DNA from: Clostridiales bacterium
Lineage (GTDB): Bacteria > Bacillota > Clostridia > Oscillospirales > JAAYOS01
Assembly: GCA_012521525.1 (NCBI GenBank)
Contig: JAAYMG010000224.1
Coordinates: 1-7,319 of the forward strand
Length of the DNA: 7,319 bases
Direction of reading: 5' to 3'
The position numbers and the translations under genes were made by a program. The notes below the pieces were generated by a model. That model had not been told where the DNA came from and did no database searches. It worked only from the letters and a program-made list of their open reading frames with translations. This document shows, one piece after another, positions 1 through 6,030 of this stretch. The first letter of the stretch is position 1, and each line of letters opens with the position of its first letter.

Positions 1-519
1 CTCGGCGAAACCCGCACAAACGTGGTTTTCGGAGACGGCAATCCCAATGCGGAAGTGCTTTTCATAGGAGAGGGTCCCGGAGAACAGGAGGACTTGACAG
101 GCCTTCCCTTTGTTGGCCGCGCGGGCAGGCTCCTCGACGACATGCTTTGCATGATCGGCCTTGATCGCTCAAAGATCTTCATCGCAAACATCGTTAAGTG
201 CCGTCCTCCGAACAACCGCGACCCGTTGCCCGACGAACAGCAGGTATGCATAGAATGGCTTCGCAGGCAGACTGCCCTGATAAAGCCGAAAATAATAGTA
301 TGCCTTGGCAGGATCGCGGCTAAGGTCATAATCAGGCCCGACTTCAAGATCACCGAGGAACACGGAAAGTGGTTCGTCAAGGCAAACACACACATTATGG
401 CGACACTTCATCCGGCGGCAGTCCTTCGGGATCCGCGTCGTCGTCCGGACTCGTTCGACGACTTTGAAAGCCTGAGGCTCAAGATAGAAGAAATATGTGA
501 AAAAACTCAGCTTTTATGA
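1..519 (+). CDS. Uracil-DNA glycosylase, family 4 (5' end cut off)
   Basis: This is the C-terminal 172 residues of a family-4 (iron-sulfur) uracil-DNA glycosylase, which removes uracil from DNA to start base-excision repair. The frame is open from base 1, so the GTG at 22 is an internal valine and not the start. Numbered from the first visible codon, the motifs are the FGDGNPNA stretch (10-17), the catalytic block GEGPGEQEDLTGLPFVGRAG (23-42) and the second active-site motif HPAAVLRDP (137-145). Cys67 (in VKCRPP) and Cys83 fit the second pair of 4Fe-4S ligands. The first CxxC pair should lie just upstream of base 1, because in this family it comes directly before the L...TR..VVFG segment seen at the edge. 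Roughly 20-30 residues are therefore missing. The gene converges on ispF, and the two stops lie 21 nt apart. Confidence 0.93.
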   Translation, partial: LGETRTNVVFGDGNPNAEVLFIGEGPGEQEDLTGLPFVGRAGRLLDDMLCMIGLDRSKIFIANIVKCRPPNNRDPLPDEQQVCIEWLRRQTALIKPKIIVCLGRIAAKVIIRPDFKITEEHGKWFVKANTHIMATLHPAAVLRDPRRRPDSFDDFESLRLKIEEICEKTQLL

Positions 520-540
520 AAGCAGACGGTATGGTTTGAT

Positions 541-1017
541 TTACATATTTTCTATTATGCATACGGCATAAGCCATTATCCCCTCACCCGATCCGCTGAT
601 ACCCAGGCCTTCCTCCGTGGTCGCCTTGATATTTACGCGATCTGTGTCAACCTCAAGGACCCCGGCGATATTTTCAGCCATTACCGGCAAATATGGGGAA
701 AGCTTAGGGCGCTGGGCAACTATCGTAGCGTCTATATTCCCAACACGGTATCCCTTGCTCAGCAGCAACCGGTGCACCTCTTTAAGCAGGAGCATGCTTG
801 ATATGCCTTTGTATTTCATATCGCTGTCCGGGAAATGCTTTCCGATATCTCCGAGAGCGGCAGCGCCCAACAATGCATCCATAACGGAGTGAACCAGGAC
901 GTCGGCATCGGAATGTCCCAGCAGCCCTTTGTCGTACGGAATATCGACACCGCCTAATATGAGTTTTCTTCCTTCAACCAGCCGGTGGACGTCATACCCG
1001 TGTCCGATCCTCATCAT
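541..1017 (-). CDS. ispF: 2-C-methyl-D-erythritol 2,4-cyclodiphosphate synthase
   Basis: IspF cyclises CDP-ME 2-phosphate to ME-2,4-cyclodiphosphate with release of CMP, the fifth step of the cytosolic MEP isoprenoid pathway; the family acts as a Zn-dependent homotrimer. The 158-residue length is normal. The N-terminal signature RIGHGYDVHRL holds metal ligands Asp9 and His11; the third ligand is His43 in DADVLVHSVMDALLGA. The C-terminal motif KATTEEGLG (131-139) matches the nucleotide-binding KATT.E.LG block, followed by SGSGEGIMAYAV. The start overlaps the ispD stop in ATGATGA. Either ATG (1017 or 1014) could be used: the SD GGAGG at 1023-1027 is 5 nt from the first and 8 nt from the second, and the family normally begins MRIGHGYDVH, which favours 1014. 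The gene is the distal member of an ispD-ispF unit. Identity is secure; the exact start is not. Confidence 0.97.
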   Translation of the reverse strand: MMRIGHGYDVHRLVEGRKLILGGVDIPYDKGLLGHSDADVLVHSVMDALLGAAALGDIGKHFPDSDMKYKGISSMLLLKEVHRLLLSKGYRVGNIDATIVAQRPKLSPYLPVMAENIAGVLEVDTDRVNIKATTEEGLGISGSGEGIMAYAVCIIENM

Positions 1018-1745
1018 TGCATCCTCCCGTACAGCAAAGCATCTGCCGTTAAAAAGTCCTCTTCCGTAGTGATTTTCAGGTTGCGATAGTCCCCTTTCGT
1101 TATATGTACACTCATTCCGATGGCTTCTACCGCGGCACAGTCATCGGAATATGATTTTTTGTTTTCCTTCGCTTTTGTAAGCGCTCCTTTGATCAGGCCT
1201 GTATTGAAGGCCTGGGGAGTCTGTACCGCTATGAGCGAATCCCTGTCAGGGGTAGAGATAACGATACCGTTCTTTACGATCTTTATGGTATCCTTGACCT
1301 TAACACCTGGAGCGGCAGCACCATGCTCGACGGCAGCCTTGAACACGTCTTCTATGACCTCCTGTGAAACAAGGGGCCTTGCGCCGTCATGGATCATGAC
1401 ATAATCGACCTCCCCGGCTGCCATTATCCCGTTCAGCACCGACTCCGTCCTGTCCGCTCCGCCGCTGACTATATCTGTGACCTTACTGATATCGAACTCA
1501 TTGCAAACATCATACATCGAAACGATTTTGTCGCTCCTTGCGACTAAAATGATCTTGTCAACCAGTTTGCTCTCTTCGAATGCAAGAAGCGTATGCGCTA
1601 TTACGGGCTTGTCGTCCAGGATCATGAAAAGCTTATCCGTTCCCATGCGTGACGAACTGCCTGCCGCAGCTATAATTGCTGCACAGGTCGGCCTGTTATC
1701 CTTATTGCGTTTTCGCAGGAGCGACAGAAAGCTCACCGGGACCAC
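1014..1745 (-). CDS. ispD: 2-C-methyl-D-erythritol 4-phosphate cytidylyltransferase
   Basis: IspD joins CTP and MEP to give CDP-ME, the third step of the MEP pathway. The 243-residue product has the expected motif order: AAAGSSSRMG (26-35) with Lys38 for CTP binding, SGGADRTESV (94-103), HDGARP (119-124), VKDTIK (150-155), QTPQAF (175-180) and NLKITTEED (222-230). The start is uncertain. GTG at 1745 is the first conventional start in the frame after the promoter; another GTG lies at 1736. Neither has a strong SD (only AGG or GGTGG nearby). From GTG 1745 the protein carries about 20 residues (SFLSLLRKRNKDNRPT and neighbours) before the conserved core; IspD proteins usually begin nearer the AAAG motif. 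A strong promoter at 1779-1807 places the predicted transcript start about 27 nt upstream, which supports a start in this area. It overlaps ispF by 4 nt (1 nt if ispF starts at 1014). Confidence 0.95.
   Translation of the reverse strand: MVPVSFLSLLRKRNKDNRPTCAAIIAAAGSSSRMGTDKLFMILDDKPVIAHTLLAFEESKLVDKIILVARSDKIVSMYDVCNEFDISKVTDIVSGGADRTESVLNGIMAAGEVDYVMIHDGARPLVSQEVIEDVFKAAVEHGAAAPGVKVKDTIKIVKNGIVISTPDRDSLIAVQTPQAFNTGLIKGALTKAKENKKSYSDDCAAVEAIGMSVHITKGDYRNLKITTEEDFLTADALLYGRMQ
1023..1027 (-). promoter_or_regulatory. Ribosome binding site of ispF, inside the 3' end of ispD
   Basis: GGAGG on the minus strand lies within the last codons of ispD. It is 5 nt from the ATG at 1017 and 8 nt from the ATG at 1014, so spacing slightly favours the second. 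Together with the overlapping stop and start codons it indicates translational coupling of ispD and ispF. Confidence 0.75.
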
Positions 1746-1778
1746 CAGCCTGTGAACGATTTTTTGACTTTGATAAAT

Positions 1779-1807
1779 ATTATATTCGGTTTTATAGCGG
1801 TTGTCAC
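1779..1807 (-). promoter_or_regulatory. Sigma-A type promoter of ispD-ispF
   Basis: On the minus strand there is a -35 box GTGACA (1807-1802; five of six consensus bases), a spacer of exactly 17 nt and a perfect -10 box TATAAT (1784-1779). The predicted transcript start is near 1772, leaving a leader of about 27 nt before the GTG at 1745. It lies just downstream of the carD terminator, so the isp genes are probably transcribed independently of carD. Confidence 0.8.
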
Positions 1808-1820
1808 GCTTAAATTGCCG

Positions 1821-1845
1821 AAAACAAAAGAGCGCCGGCCGGCGC
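1821..1845 (-). terminator. Rho-independent terminator of carD
   Basis: The perfect palindrome GCGCCGGCCGGCGC (1832-1845) can fold as a 5-bp all-GC stem with a GGCC loop. On the minus strand it is followed directly by TCTTTTGTTTT (1831-1821). It begins 66 nt after the carD stop and precedes the ispD promoter. No T-tract follows on the plus strand, so it should act only on the minus strand. Confidence 0.8.
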
Positions 1846-1911
1846 GTCCTAAAATTCTCACTTCACGCAAGTTATACGCTCAATTCATGCAAGCGCTTTG
1901 TTTATCTTTTG

Positions 1912-2361
1912 CTACACCTCTTCGTAATTGGAGCTTTTGGCCATGACCAGTTCGGATATCAGGATCTGCTTTGCGGAATGGAGCATCTTTCGCTCCCCTG
2001 TCGACAGTCCCCGCTCGCGTTCCCTGACCATCAGCCCCTTCACGACCCGTGCAACTTCGATGAGGTCTCCGCTTTTGATCCGGTCCATATTTTCCCTGTA
2101 TCTCCGGTTCCAGTTCTGGGTCATGTCAACTTCAATGTCTCCGAGCTTGTCCATAAGCTCATCCGCTTGCATGGGATCGATCACCGGTCTGACGCCGATC
2201 TCTTTTGAGGACTGTATCGGCAACATTATTACCATTCCGGCCAGAGGCATGTTCAGGACATAGTAGGCCTGGGATTGGTTTCCGACCTGTTTGTGGACTA
2301 TATTTTCCACAATCCCTGCACCGTGCATGGGGTGGACTATCTTGTCGCCAATGTGAAACAT
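1912..2361 (-). CDS. carD: CarD/CdnL-family RNA polymerase-binding transcription regulator
   Basis: CarD/CdnL proteins bind the RNA polymerase beta subunit through an N-terminal Tudor-like domain and use a C-terminal helical domain to stabilise the promoter open complex. The 149-residue product has the N-terminal core FHIGDKIVHPMHGAGIV (2-18) and the motif QNWNRRYRENMDRI (82-95). Trp84 matches the tryptophan that wedges into the upstream edge of the transcription bubble in mycobacterial CarD. It ends with RERERGLSTGERKMLHSAKQIL (113-134), the conserved C-terminal helix pair. The ATG at 2361 is preferred over the in-frame ATG at 2385: it has an SD (AAGGA, 9 nt away), no SD precedes 2385, and family members begin MF.IGDK. 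The length fits stand-alone CarD, not the CarD-like domain of Mfd. Its own promoter (2457-2485) and terminator (1821-1845) flank it. The leader is about 90 nt. Confidence 0.92.
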   Translation of the reverse strand: MFHIGDKIVHPMHGAGIVENIVHKQVGNQSQAYYVLNMPLAGMVIMLPIQSSKEIGVRPVIDPMQADELMDKLGDIEVDMTQNWNRRYRENMDRIKSGDLIEVARVVKGLMVRERERGLSTGERKMLHSAKQILISELVMAKSSNYEEV

Positions 2362-2370
2362 CAGATCTCT

Positions 2371-2375
2371 TCCTT
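2371..2375 (-). promoter_or_regulatory. Ribosome binding site that fixes the carD start
   Basis: AAGGA on the minus strand stands 9 nt before the ATG at 2361. The alternative ATG at 2385 has no purine-rich element in front of it, so the shorter protein is preferred. Confidence 0.7.
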
Positions 2376-2456
2376 TCAGATCCATACGGCAGTAATACTG
2401 TTGACGAGCTTATCCTACTGATTCCTGCAAGCTTCAGTGTCTTTTTATATACTTAT

Positions 2457-2485
2457 ATTATACATCATTTTGCCCTTTTTTACAA
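2457..2485 (-). promoter_or_regulatory. Sigma-A type promoter of carD
   Basis: On the minus strand there is a -35 box TTGTAA (2485-2480; four of six), a 17-nt spacer and a perfect -10 box TATAAT (2462-2457). The predicted start near 2450 gives a leader of about 90 nt before the ATG at 2361. The -35 region lies within an imperfectly repeated block (see the repeat entry). Confidence 0.7.
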
Positions 2486-2611
2486 GCAAATTGCATAATT
2501 CCATATTATTTCTTTAGTTTTGAGCTTTATTTTTATTATTACGTTATGATTTTTGCCCTCATGGCAAAATATGCAAGGCCGGGACAAGCAAAATGCATGT
2601 CATTGCCATAT
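2464..2611. repeat. Imperfect direct duplication over and upstream of the carD promoter
   Basis: Three short blocks occur twice in the same order. ATCATTTTGCCCT (2464-2476) matches ATGATTTTTGCCCT (2546-2559). ACAAGCAAATTGCAT (2482-2496) matches ACAAGCAAAATGCAT (2584-2598) with one mismatch in 15. CCATAT occurs at 2501-2506 and 2606-2611. The left copy overlaps the -35 box and spacer of the carD promoter. The right copy has 24 nt between its first two blocks instead of 5, and this insert plus the first block forms a small stem TTTTGCC/GGCAAAA (2551-2569). It may be an old tandem duplication or chance similarity in AT-rich DNA. No gene is visible in the 2362-2718 gap. Confidence 0.4.
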
Positions 2612-2612
2612 C

Positions 2613-2654
2613 TCAAAAATAAGGCGGTACCCATATTCAGCCATGGGTACCGCC
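2613..2654 (-). terminator. Rho-independent terminator of the MATE gene
   Basis: A perfect 12-bp inverted repeat, GGCGGTACCCAT (2623-2634) and ATGGGTACCGCC (2643-2654), encloses an 8-nt loop. On the minus strand it is followed immediately by TTATTTTTG (2622-2614). It starts 65 nt after the MATE stop codon. Beyond it on the plus strand there is only a scattered AT-rich stretch, so the direction is clear. Confidence 0.88.
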
Positions 2655-2718
2655 GTACTTAATATTTTATGCGCTGCGCACCAAAGTGTAATAGTCCCGG
2701 GAATCAACAGGTTATAAT

Positions 2719-4131
2719 CTAATCGGCAGATATAATTTCTTCCGTTTTTCCGTTCTGGCTTTGACTGTTTATCATCCTTGTAATAGATTTATTGCGCCAG
2801 TTGCCTTTCAGGTAATACAGGAAAATCAATGTAGTGCCGATTATCATGGAACATACCATTGAATAAAACAATCCCATATAGTCGTCACGGACCACTGCAA
2901 GGAAGTAAGCGATCGGAATACGGCACAGATTCGCAATCAAGGTAGTCACCATCGGCGCGACCGAGGCTCCGGCCCCCCTCATTGCCCCGGAAAACGCGAA
3001 TTCAAGTCCCATAAAGGAGTAAAACCATGCCAGTATCCTGAGACCTCGACTTCCGATTTCCTGGACGGACTGGTCGTCTGTGAACGCACGAATGATATAA
3101 ACTCCGTTAAACCACATTACAACGCCCATGATCAGGCCGATGCATATGATGATGACCAATGCAGACGTGATCCCCTTTTTGGCGCGGTCGATCTTTCCGG
3201 CACCTATATTCTGTCCTACGAAAGTCGTAAGAGCAGAACCGATCGCCATCATCGGAAGGATCGCAAATCCGTCGGTCCTCATTACAGAGGTATTAGCGGC
3301 AATAAAAGTCGAACCGAATCTGTTTGCAAACGACTGGATTATCATGCTTCCCAGCGACATCGTCATCGACTGGATCCCCGAAGGCAGTCCGAGCTTCAAT
3401 ATGAGCTTTGCTATCGCCCAATCGATCTTCATATTCCTGAAGCTGAACCTGATGCCGTAATCGCCTTTGTTGACGCGGTAATACACGAAGATTCCCGACA
3501 AGTATTGGGATATCAATGTAGCCCAGGCTACTCCCGCCACACCCATTCTGAAAGCCATGACGAACAGCATGTTCAGTCCAACATTAAGGACACCGCAGAA
3601 AATCAGGAAGTACAACGGCCATTTGGAATCACCCAGGCCGCGCAGTACGCCGCTTCCTATCGCATAAATCAGGTTTCCCAAAGTCCCTGCAAATATTATC
3701 ACAAGATATAAGGTCGCGTCATCGATAATATTGTCCGGTGTTTTCAGAAGGTGCAGAAGTGGTTTGCTCAGTATGATCCCCAGTATCGTGATGATGATGC
3801 CGACTATGATCGTAAGAGTAAATGTCGTGGTCGACGATTTCTCGAGGCTCTCTTTGTCCTTTGCACCAAAGAACTGGGATATCACAACTGTAGCGCCCGT
3901 GGACACTCCCATGAAAAGTGCGTTGAAAAACATCATTATCGGGAAGCTTACACTGACAGCCGCCAGCGCATCCGGGCCGACAAAATTGCCGACGATGATC
4001 GAGTCGGCAACATTATAAAGCTGCATGACAAGGAAGCTCGCTATGAGAGGCAATGAAAACATGACCAGTTTATAAATGACGCTTCCCTGTGTCAGATCTC
4101 TTTTTCTTGCGGCACTATTTGCCTTTTCCAT
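2719..4131 (-). CDS. MATE-family multidrug/cation antiporter
   Basis: This is an inner-membrane exporter of the MATE family, which couples efflux of drugs or metabolites to Na+ or H+ entry. The 470-residue length and about 12 hydrophobic helices are standard. The two pseudo-symmetric halves each carry the family's internal motif: GVLRGLGDSKWPLY (161-174) in the N half and GAMRGAGASVAPM (382-394) in the C half. The N-terminal LTQGSVIYKLVMFSLPLIASFLVMQLYNVADSIIVG region and VGQNIGAG (305-312) are typical of clostridial members. The substrate cannot be told from sequence. The ATG at 4131 has the SD GGAGA 9 nt upstream and a promoter at 4171-4199; the gene ends at a strong terminator (2613-2654), so it is monocistronic. 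The last 20 or so residues are polar. It is divergent from the permease gene, and no linked regulator gene is visible. Confidence 0.93.
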   Translation of the reverse strand: MEKANSAARKRDLTQGSVIYKLVMFSLPLIASFLVMQLYNVADSIIVGNFVGPDALAAVSVSFPIMMFFNALFMGVSTGATVVISQFFGAKDKESLEKSSTTTFTLTIIVGIIITILGIILSKPLLHLLKTPDNIIDDATLYLVIIFAGTLGNLIYAIGSGVLRGLGDSKWPLYFLIFCGVLNVGLNMLFVMAFRMGVAGVAWATLISQYLSGIFVYYRVNKGDYGIRFSFRNMKIDWAIAKLILKLGLPSGIQSMTMSLGSMIIQSFANRFGSTFIAANTSVMRTDGFAILPMMAIGSALTTFVGQNIGAGKIDRAKKGITSALVIIICIGLIMGVVMWFNGVYIIRAFTDDQSVQEIGSRGLRILAWFYSFMGLEFAFSGAMRGAGASVAPMVTTLIANLCRIPIAYFLAVVRDDYMGLFYSMVCSMIIGTTLIFLYYLKGNWRNKSITRMINSQSQNGKTEEIISAD

Positions 4132-4170
4132 AGTGTCAATTCTCCATCCTTATTTTTAGCATTAGATTAT

Positions 4171-4199
4171 ATTGTATTAATTGTGCTTGAATCTGTCAA
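4171..4199 (-). promoter_or_regulatory. Sigma-A type promoter of the MATE gene
   Basis: On the minus strand there is a perfect -35 box TTGACA (4199-4194), a 17-nt spacer and the -10 box TACAAT (4176-4171). A nearby TATAAT at 22 nt is badly spaced. The predicted start near 4164 gives a leader of about 30 nt containing the SD. Confidence 0.75.
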
Positions 4200-4273
4200 C
4201 AAAAATCTCCGTTACAAAATTGTCACACCCGAAATATGGCCGGTTGCATAGACACGACAAAATAACTGGATTA

Positions 4274-4302
4274 TTGACATTGAATGTGGCAAAAGATATG
4301 AT
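4274..4302 (+). promoter_or_regulatory. Sigma-A type promoter of the ytvI-like operon
   Basis: A perfect -35 box TTGACA (4274-4279), a 17-nt spacer and the -10 box TATGAT (4297-4302; five of six). The predicted start near 4309 gives a leader of about 33 nt. The -35 boxes of this and the divergent MATE promoter are 74 nt apart. Confidence 0.8.
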
Positions 4303-4326
4303 AGTGATCAGAGTCAGGAACAAATT

Positions 4327-4332
4327 GGAGGG
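4327..4332 (+). promoter_or_regulatory. Ribosome binding site that fixes the ytvI start
   Basis: GGAGGG lies 9 nt before the ATG at 4342. The in-frame TTG at 4333 directly abuts this SD and so cannot be the start. The ATG at 4342 is therefore chosen. Confidence 0.85.
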
Positions 4333-4341
4333 TTGTCTCCC

Positions 4342-5562
4342 ATGAAAAAAGACCAGACGGAAAGCCGCAAGGCTTTTATTATCAACCTTTTGTTTTATGC
4401 CGCCATAATTGCGATCATTTATATCTGTTTCAAGTATTTGCTGTCATGGCTGACACCCTTCATCATCGGATTCGTGATCGCCGCGATCTTCAACCCCGCC
4501 ATCAGGATCCTCGAAAAGAGGCTCCGTATCGGCAGAAAGGCTGTTGCGAGCATAGTTGTGGTCCTTGGCTACGCGGTCATCGTTTCTCTTTTAGCTTTGA
4601 TACTCATTCAGGTAATAACCGTTCTGAAGCGCCTCTTTACACAGCTCCCGCAGTATTTTGAAAGCCAGATACTGCCTTCACTGATGCAGATGGACTTCAG
4701 GCTCGAATCTGTGATCTCGCTTCCTCCCGAGTGGCAGGAACAGGTCCGTTCCATCCAGGAAAGCATAACATCCGGGCTCATGGACTCGATAGGCAGGCTC
4801 TCATCATCGGGACTTTCCCTTTTGACAAACATCACAAAAGGCGTGCCCGGTTTTCTCGTAAGCATGGTCTTTACTATACTTTCCTCATTCTTTTTCAGTT
4901 TCCAGTACGACAAGACTAAAAGGTTCATACTGCTGCAACTTCCCGACAAGGCAAAGGTCCTTGTTCATGCCGTCAAGTCTACATTGAGCGATACAATACT
5001 GCGGTATCTGCGCGGTTATGTTAAAATCATGCTGATAACCTTTGTGGAACTGTCTGTCGGCCTGTCGATATTGGGCGTCAACAAAGCGATCCCGATCGCA
5101 TTTGGAATCGCCATTTTTGATATCCTGCCCGTGTTTGGTACCGGCGGCATCGTGATCCCATGGGCTGTATTTTCTCTGCTCACCCGCAATTATTTCCTGG
5201 GTATCGGGTTATTGATCCTGTATGCGGTCGTGACCATTATCAGAAACTTTATTGAGCCAAAAATCATCGGGGATCAGCTGGGACTGAATCCGATAGTTTC
5301 CATAATCTCTATATATCTTGGCTTTGTCTGGATAGGCGTCGGCGGGATGATACTGATGCCGATTACCGTTCAAATACTGAACTCTCTCCATCAAAAGGGC
5401 ATCATCCGTCTTTACAGGGAGGAGGCAAAGAGCATCTCCGATACACCGGTCAGCACATCTACCCCGGTAAAGGCCGAAGAGCCATCCTTCCCCCCTCAGC
5501 CTGTAAGCAAAACGAATATAAGCGCGGATGAGAAAGCAGATAAAAAGCATGGCTCTAAATAG
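4342..5562 (+). CDS. ytvI: AI-2E/PerM-family permease, YtvI-like
   Basis: The 406-residue polytopic membrane protein belongs to the AI-2E transporter (PerM/UPF0118) family and most resembles the YtvI group, annotated in spore formers as a sporulation membrane protein. The transported substrate is not established. Residues 11-50 and 65-95 are the N-terminal membrane segments. A soluble, amphipathic stretch follows (96-165), then segments near 168-188 and 225-345. Family motifs include the LPDKAK..V region (200-206), the ILRYLRGYVKIM segment (219-230), FDILPVFGTGGIVIPWAV (259-276) and FIEPKIIGDQLGLNPIVSI (303-321). The final 45 or so residues (from about 360) form a Pro/Ser/Lys-rich hydrophilic tail, longer than the usual YtvI end, probably disordered and cytoplasmic. 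The start rests on a well-placed SD. A short MGMT-like gene follows after 33 nt. The family call is firm; the YtvI symbol is less so. Confidence 0.85.
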   Translation: MKKDQTESRKAFIINLLFYAAIIAIIYICFKYLLSWLTPFIIGFVIAAIFNPAIRILEKRLRIGRKAVASIVVVLGYAVIVSLLALILIQVITVLKRLFTQLPQYFESQILPSLMQMDFRLESVISLPPEWQEQVRSIQESITSGLMDSIGRLSSSGLSLLTNITKGVPGFLVSMVFTILSSFFFSFQYDKTKRFILLQLPDKAKVLVHAVKSTLSDTILRYLRGYVKIMLITFVELSVGLSILGVNKAIPIAFGIAIFDILPVFGTGGIVIPWAVFSLLTRNYFLGIGLLILYAVVTIIRNFIEPKIIGDQLGLNPIVSIISIYLGFVWIGVGGMILMPITVQILNSLHQKGIIRLYREEAKSISDTPVSTSTPVKAEEPSFPPQPVSKTNISADEKADKKHGSK

Positions 5563-5595
5563 CTCTCTATCGAAACAACGAAAGCGGTTGGTAAA

Positions 5596-5907
5596 ATGTC
5601 TGAGAACTCATATGAAAGGATATACGATATCGTAAAGCAAATACCCAAAGGTAAAGTCGCCACCTACGGGCTGGTTGCCCGCCTTGCAGGCAATCCGCGC
5701 TGGTCTCGGGTCGTAGGCTATGCGCTTCATGTAAACCCTGACCCCGCTTCCATTCCATGCCACAGGGTCGCCAACCGTTTTGGACAAGTGTCCAGTGCAT
5801 TTGCCTTCGGCGGTGAGAACATGCAGATACGTCTACTCGAATCCGAAGGTGTGACATTGACCGACGGGAGAGTTGACCTTTCCGAATATCTATGGGACGG
5901 CTTATAG
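5596..5907 (+). CDS. MGMT-family DNA-binding protein, short (alkyltransferase-like)
   Basis: The 103-residue protein is the C-terminal DNA-binding/active-site domain of O6-alkylguanine-DNA alkyltransferase without the usual N-terminal domain. YERIYDIVKQIPKGKVATYGLVARLAGNPRWSRVVGYAL (6-44) is the helix-turn-helix; Arg38 matches the nucleotide-flipping arginine finger. PCHRV (54-58) keeps the acceptor Cys55 with His56; Asn47 and Glu84 complete the Asn-His-Glu network as I align it. FAFGGENMQIRLLESEGV (69-86) is typical of short MGMT-like proteins. Classical ATL proteins of the E. coli YbaZ type replace the cysteine, so this one could be a true methyl acceptor or an ATL-like damage sensor; the sequence does not decide. 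The ATG at 5596 has only a weak SD, so expression may depend on read-through or coupling from the permease gene 33 nt upstream. No separate promoter was found. Confidence 0.88.
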   Translation: MSENSYERIYDIVKQIPKGKVATYGLVARLAGNPRWSRVVGYALHVNPDPASIPCHRVANRFGQVSSAFAFGGENMQIRLLESEGVTLTDGRVDLSEYLWDGL

Positions 5908-6030
5908 GCCCTGTTCTTTCGAGACAGCGATGCATTAATTTGGATGGAATTATAGCGAACTGATCTTATGAATGGTTTCAACCTTTATAATCGTAATTAA
6001 AAATCCATATTGATTTTCTTTTTTTGATAT

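Noticed and set aside
22..24. GTG at 22 as the start of the uracil-DNA glycosylase
   Set aside because: The frame is open to base 1 and the upstream residues (LGETRTN) match the family, so the gene continues beyond the window.
2362..2385. Longer carD start at ATG 2385
   Set aside because: No SD precedes it, and it adds eight residues not seen in the family; the SD for ATG 2361 lies inside this extension.
1752..2498. Plus-strand open frames opposite carD and the carD-ispD gap
   Set aside because: They are antisense shadows with no SD and with no protein family features, while the minus-strand frame is a clear CarD.
2551..2569. TTTTGCC/GGCAAAA stem as a terminator
   Set aside because: It is only 7 bp, AT-rich, and has no T-tract on either side.
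3128..4056. Plus-strand open frames opposite the MATE gene
   Set aside because: They are complement shadows of a well-supported membrane protein gene and carry no recognisable domains.
4333..4341. TTG at 4333 as the start of the permease
   Set aside because: It directly abuts the GGAGGG site; the ATG at 4342 is 9 nt away and correctly spaced.
5911..5927. Small stem with a TTCG loop just after the MGMT-like gene as a terminator
   Set aside because: The stem is 6 bp with a bulge and is not followed by a T-tract; the larger hairpin at 6031 is a better candidate.
5986..5991. TATAAT as a promoter for a small RNA ending at the 6031 hairpin
   Set aside because: No -35-like hexamer is found at 16-18 nt, so a transcription start here is unsupported.
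5969..6001. Ten-codon frame as a leader peptide
   Set aside because: It has no SD, no regulatory codons and no attenuator-like arrangement with a downstream gene.
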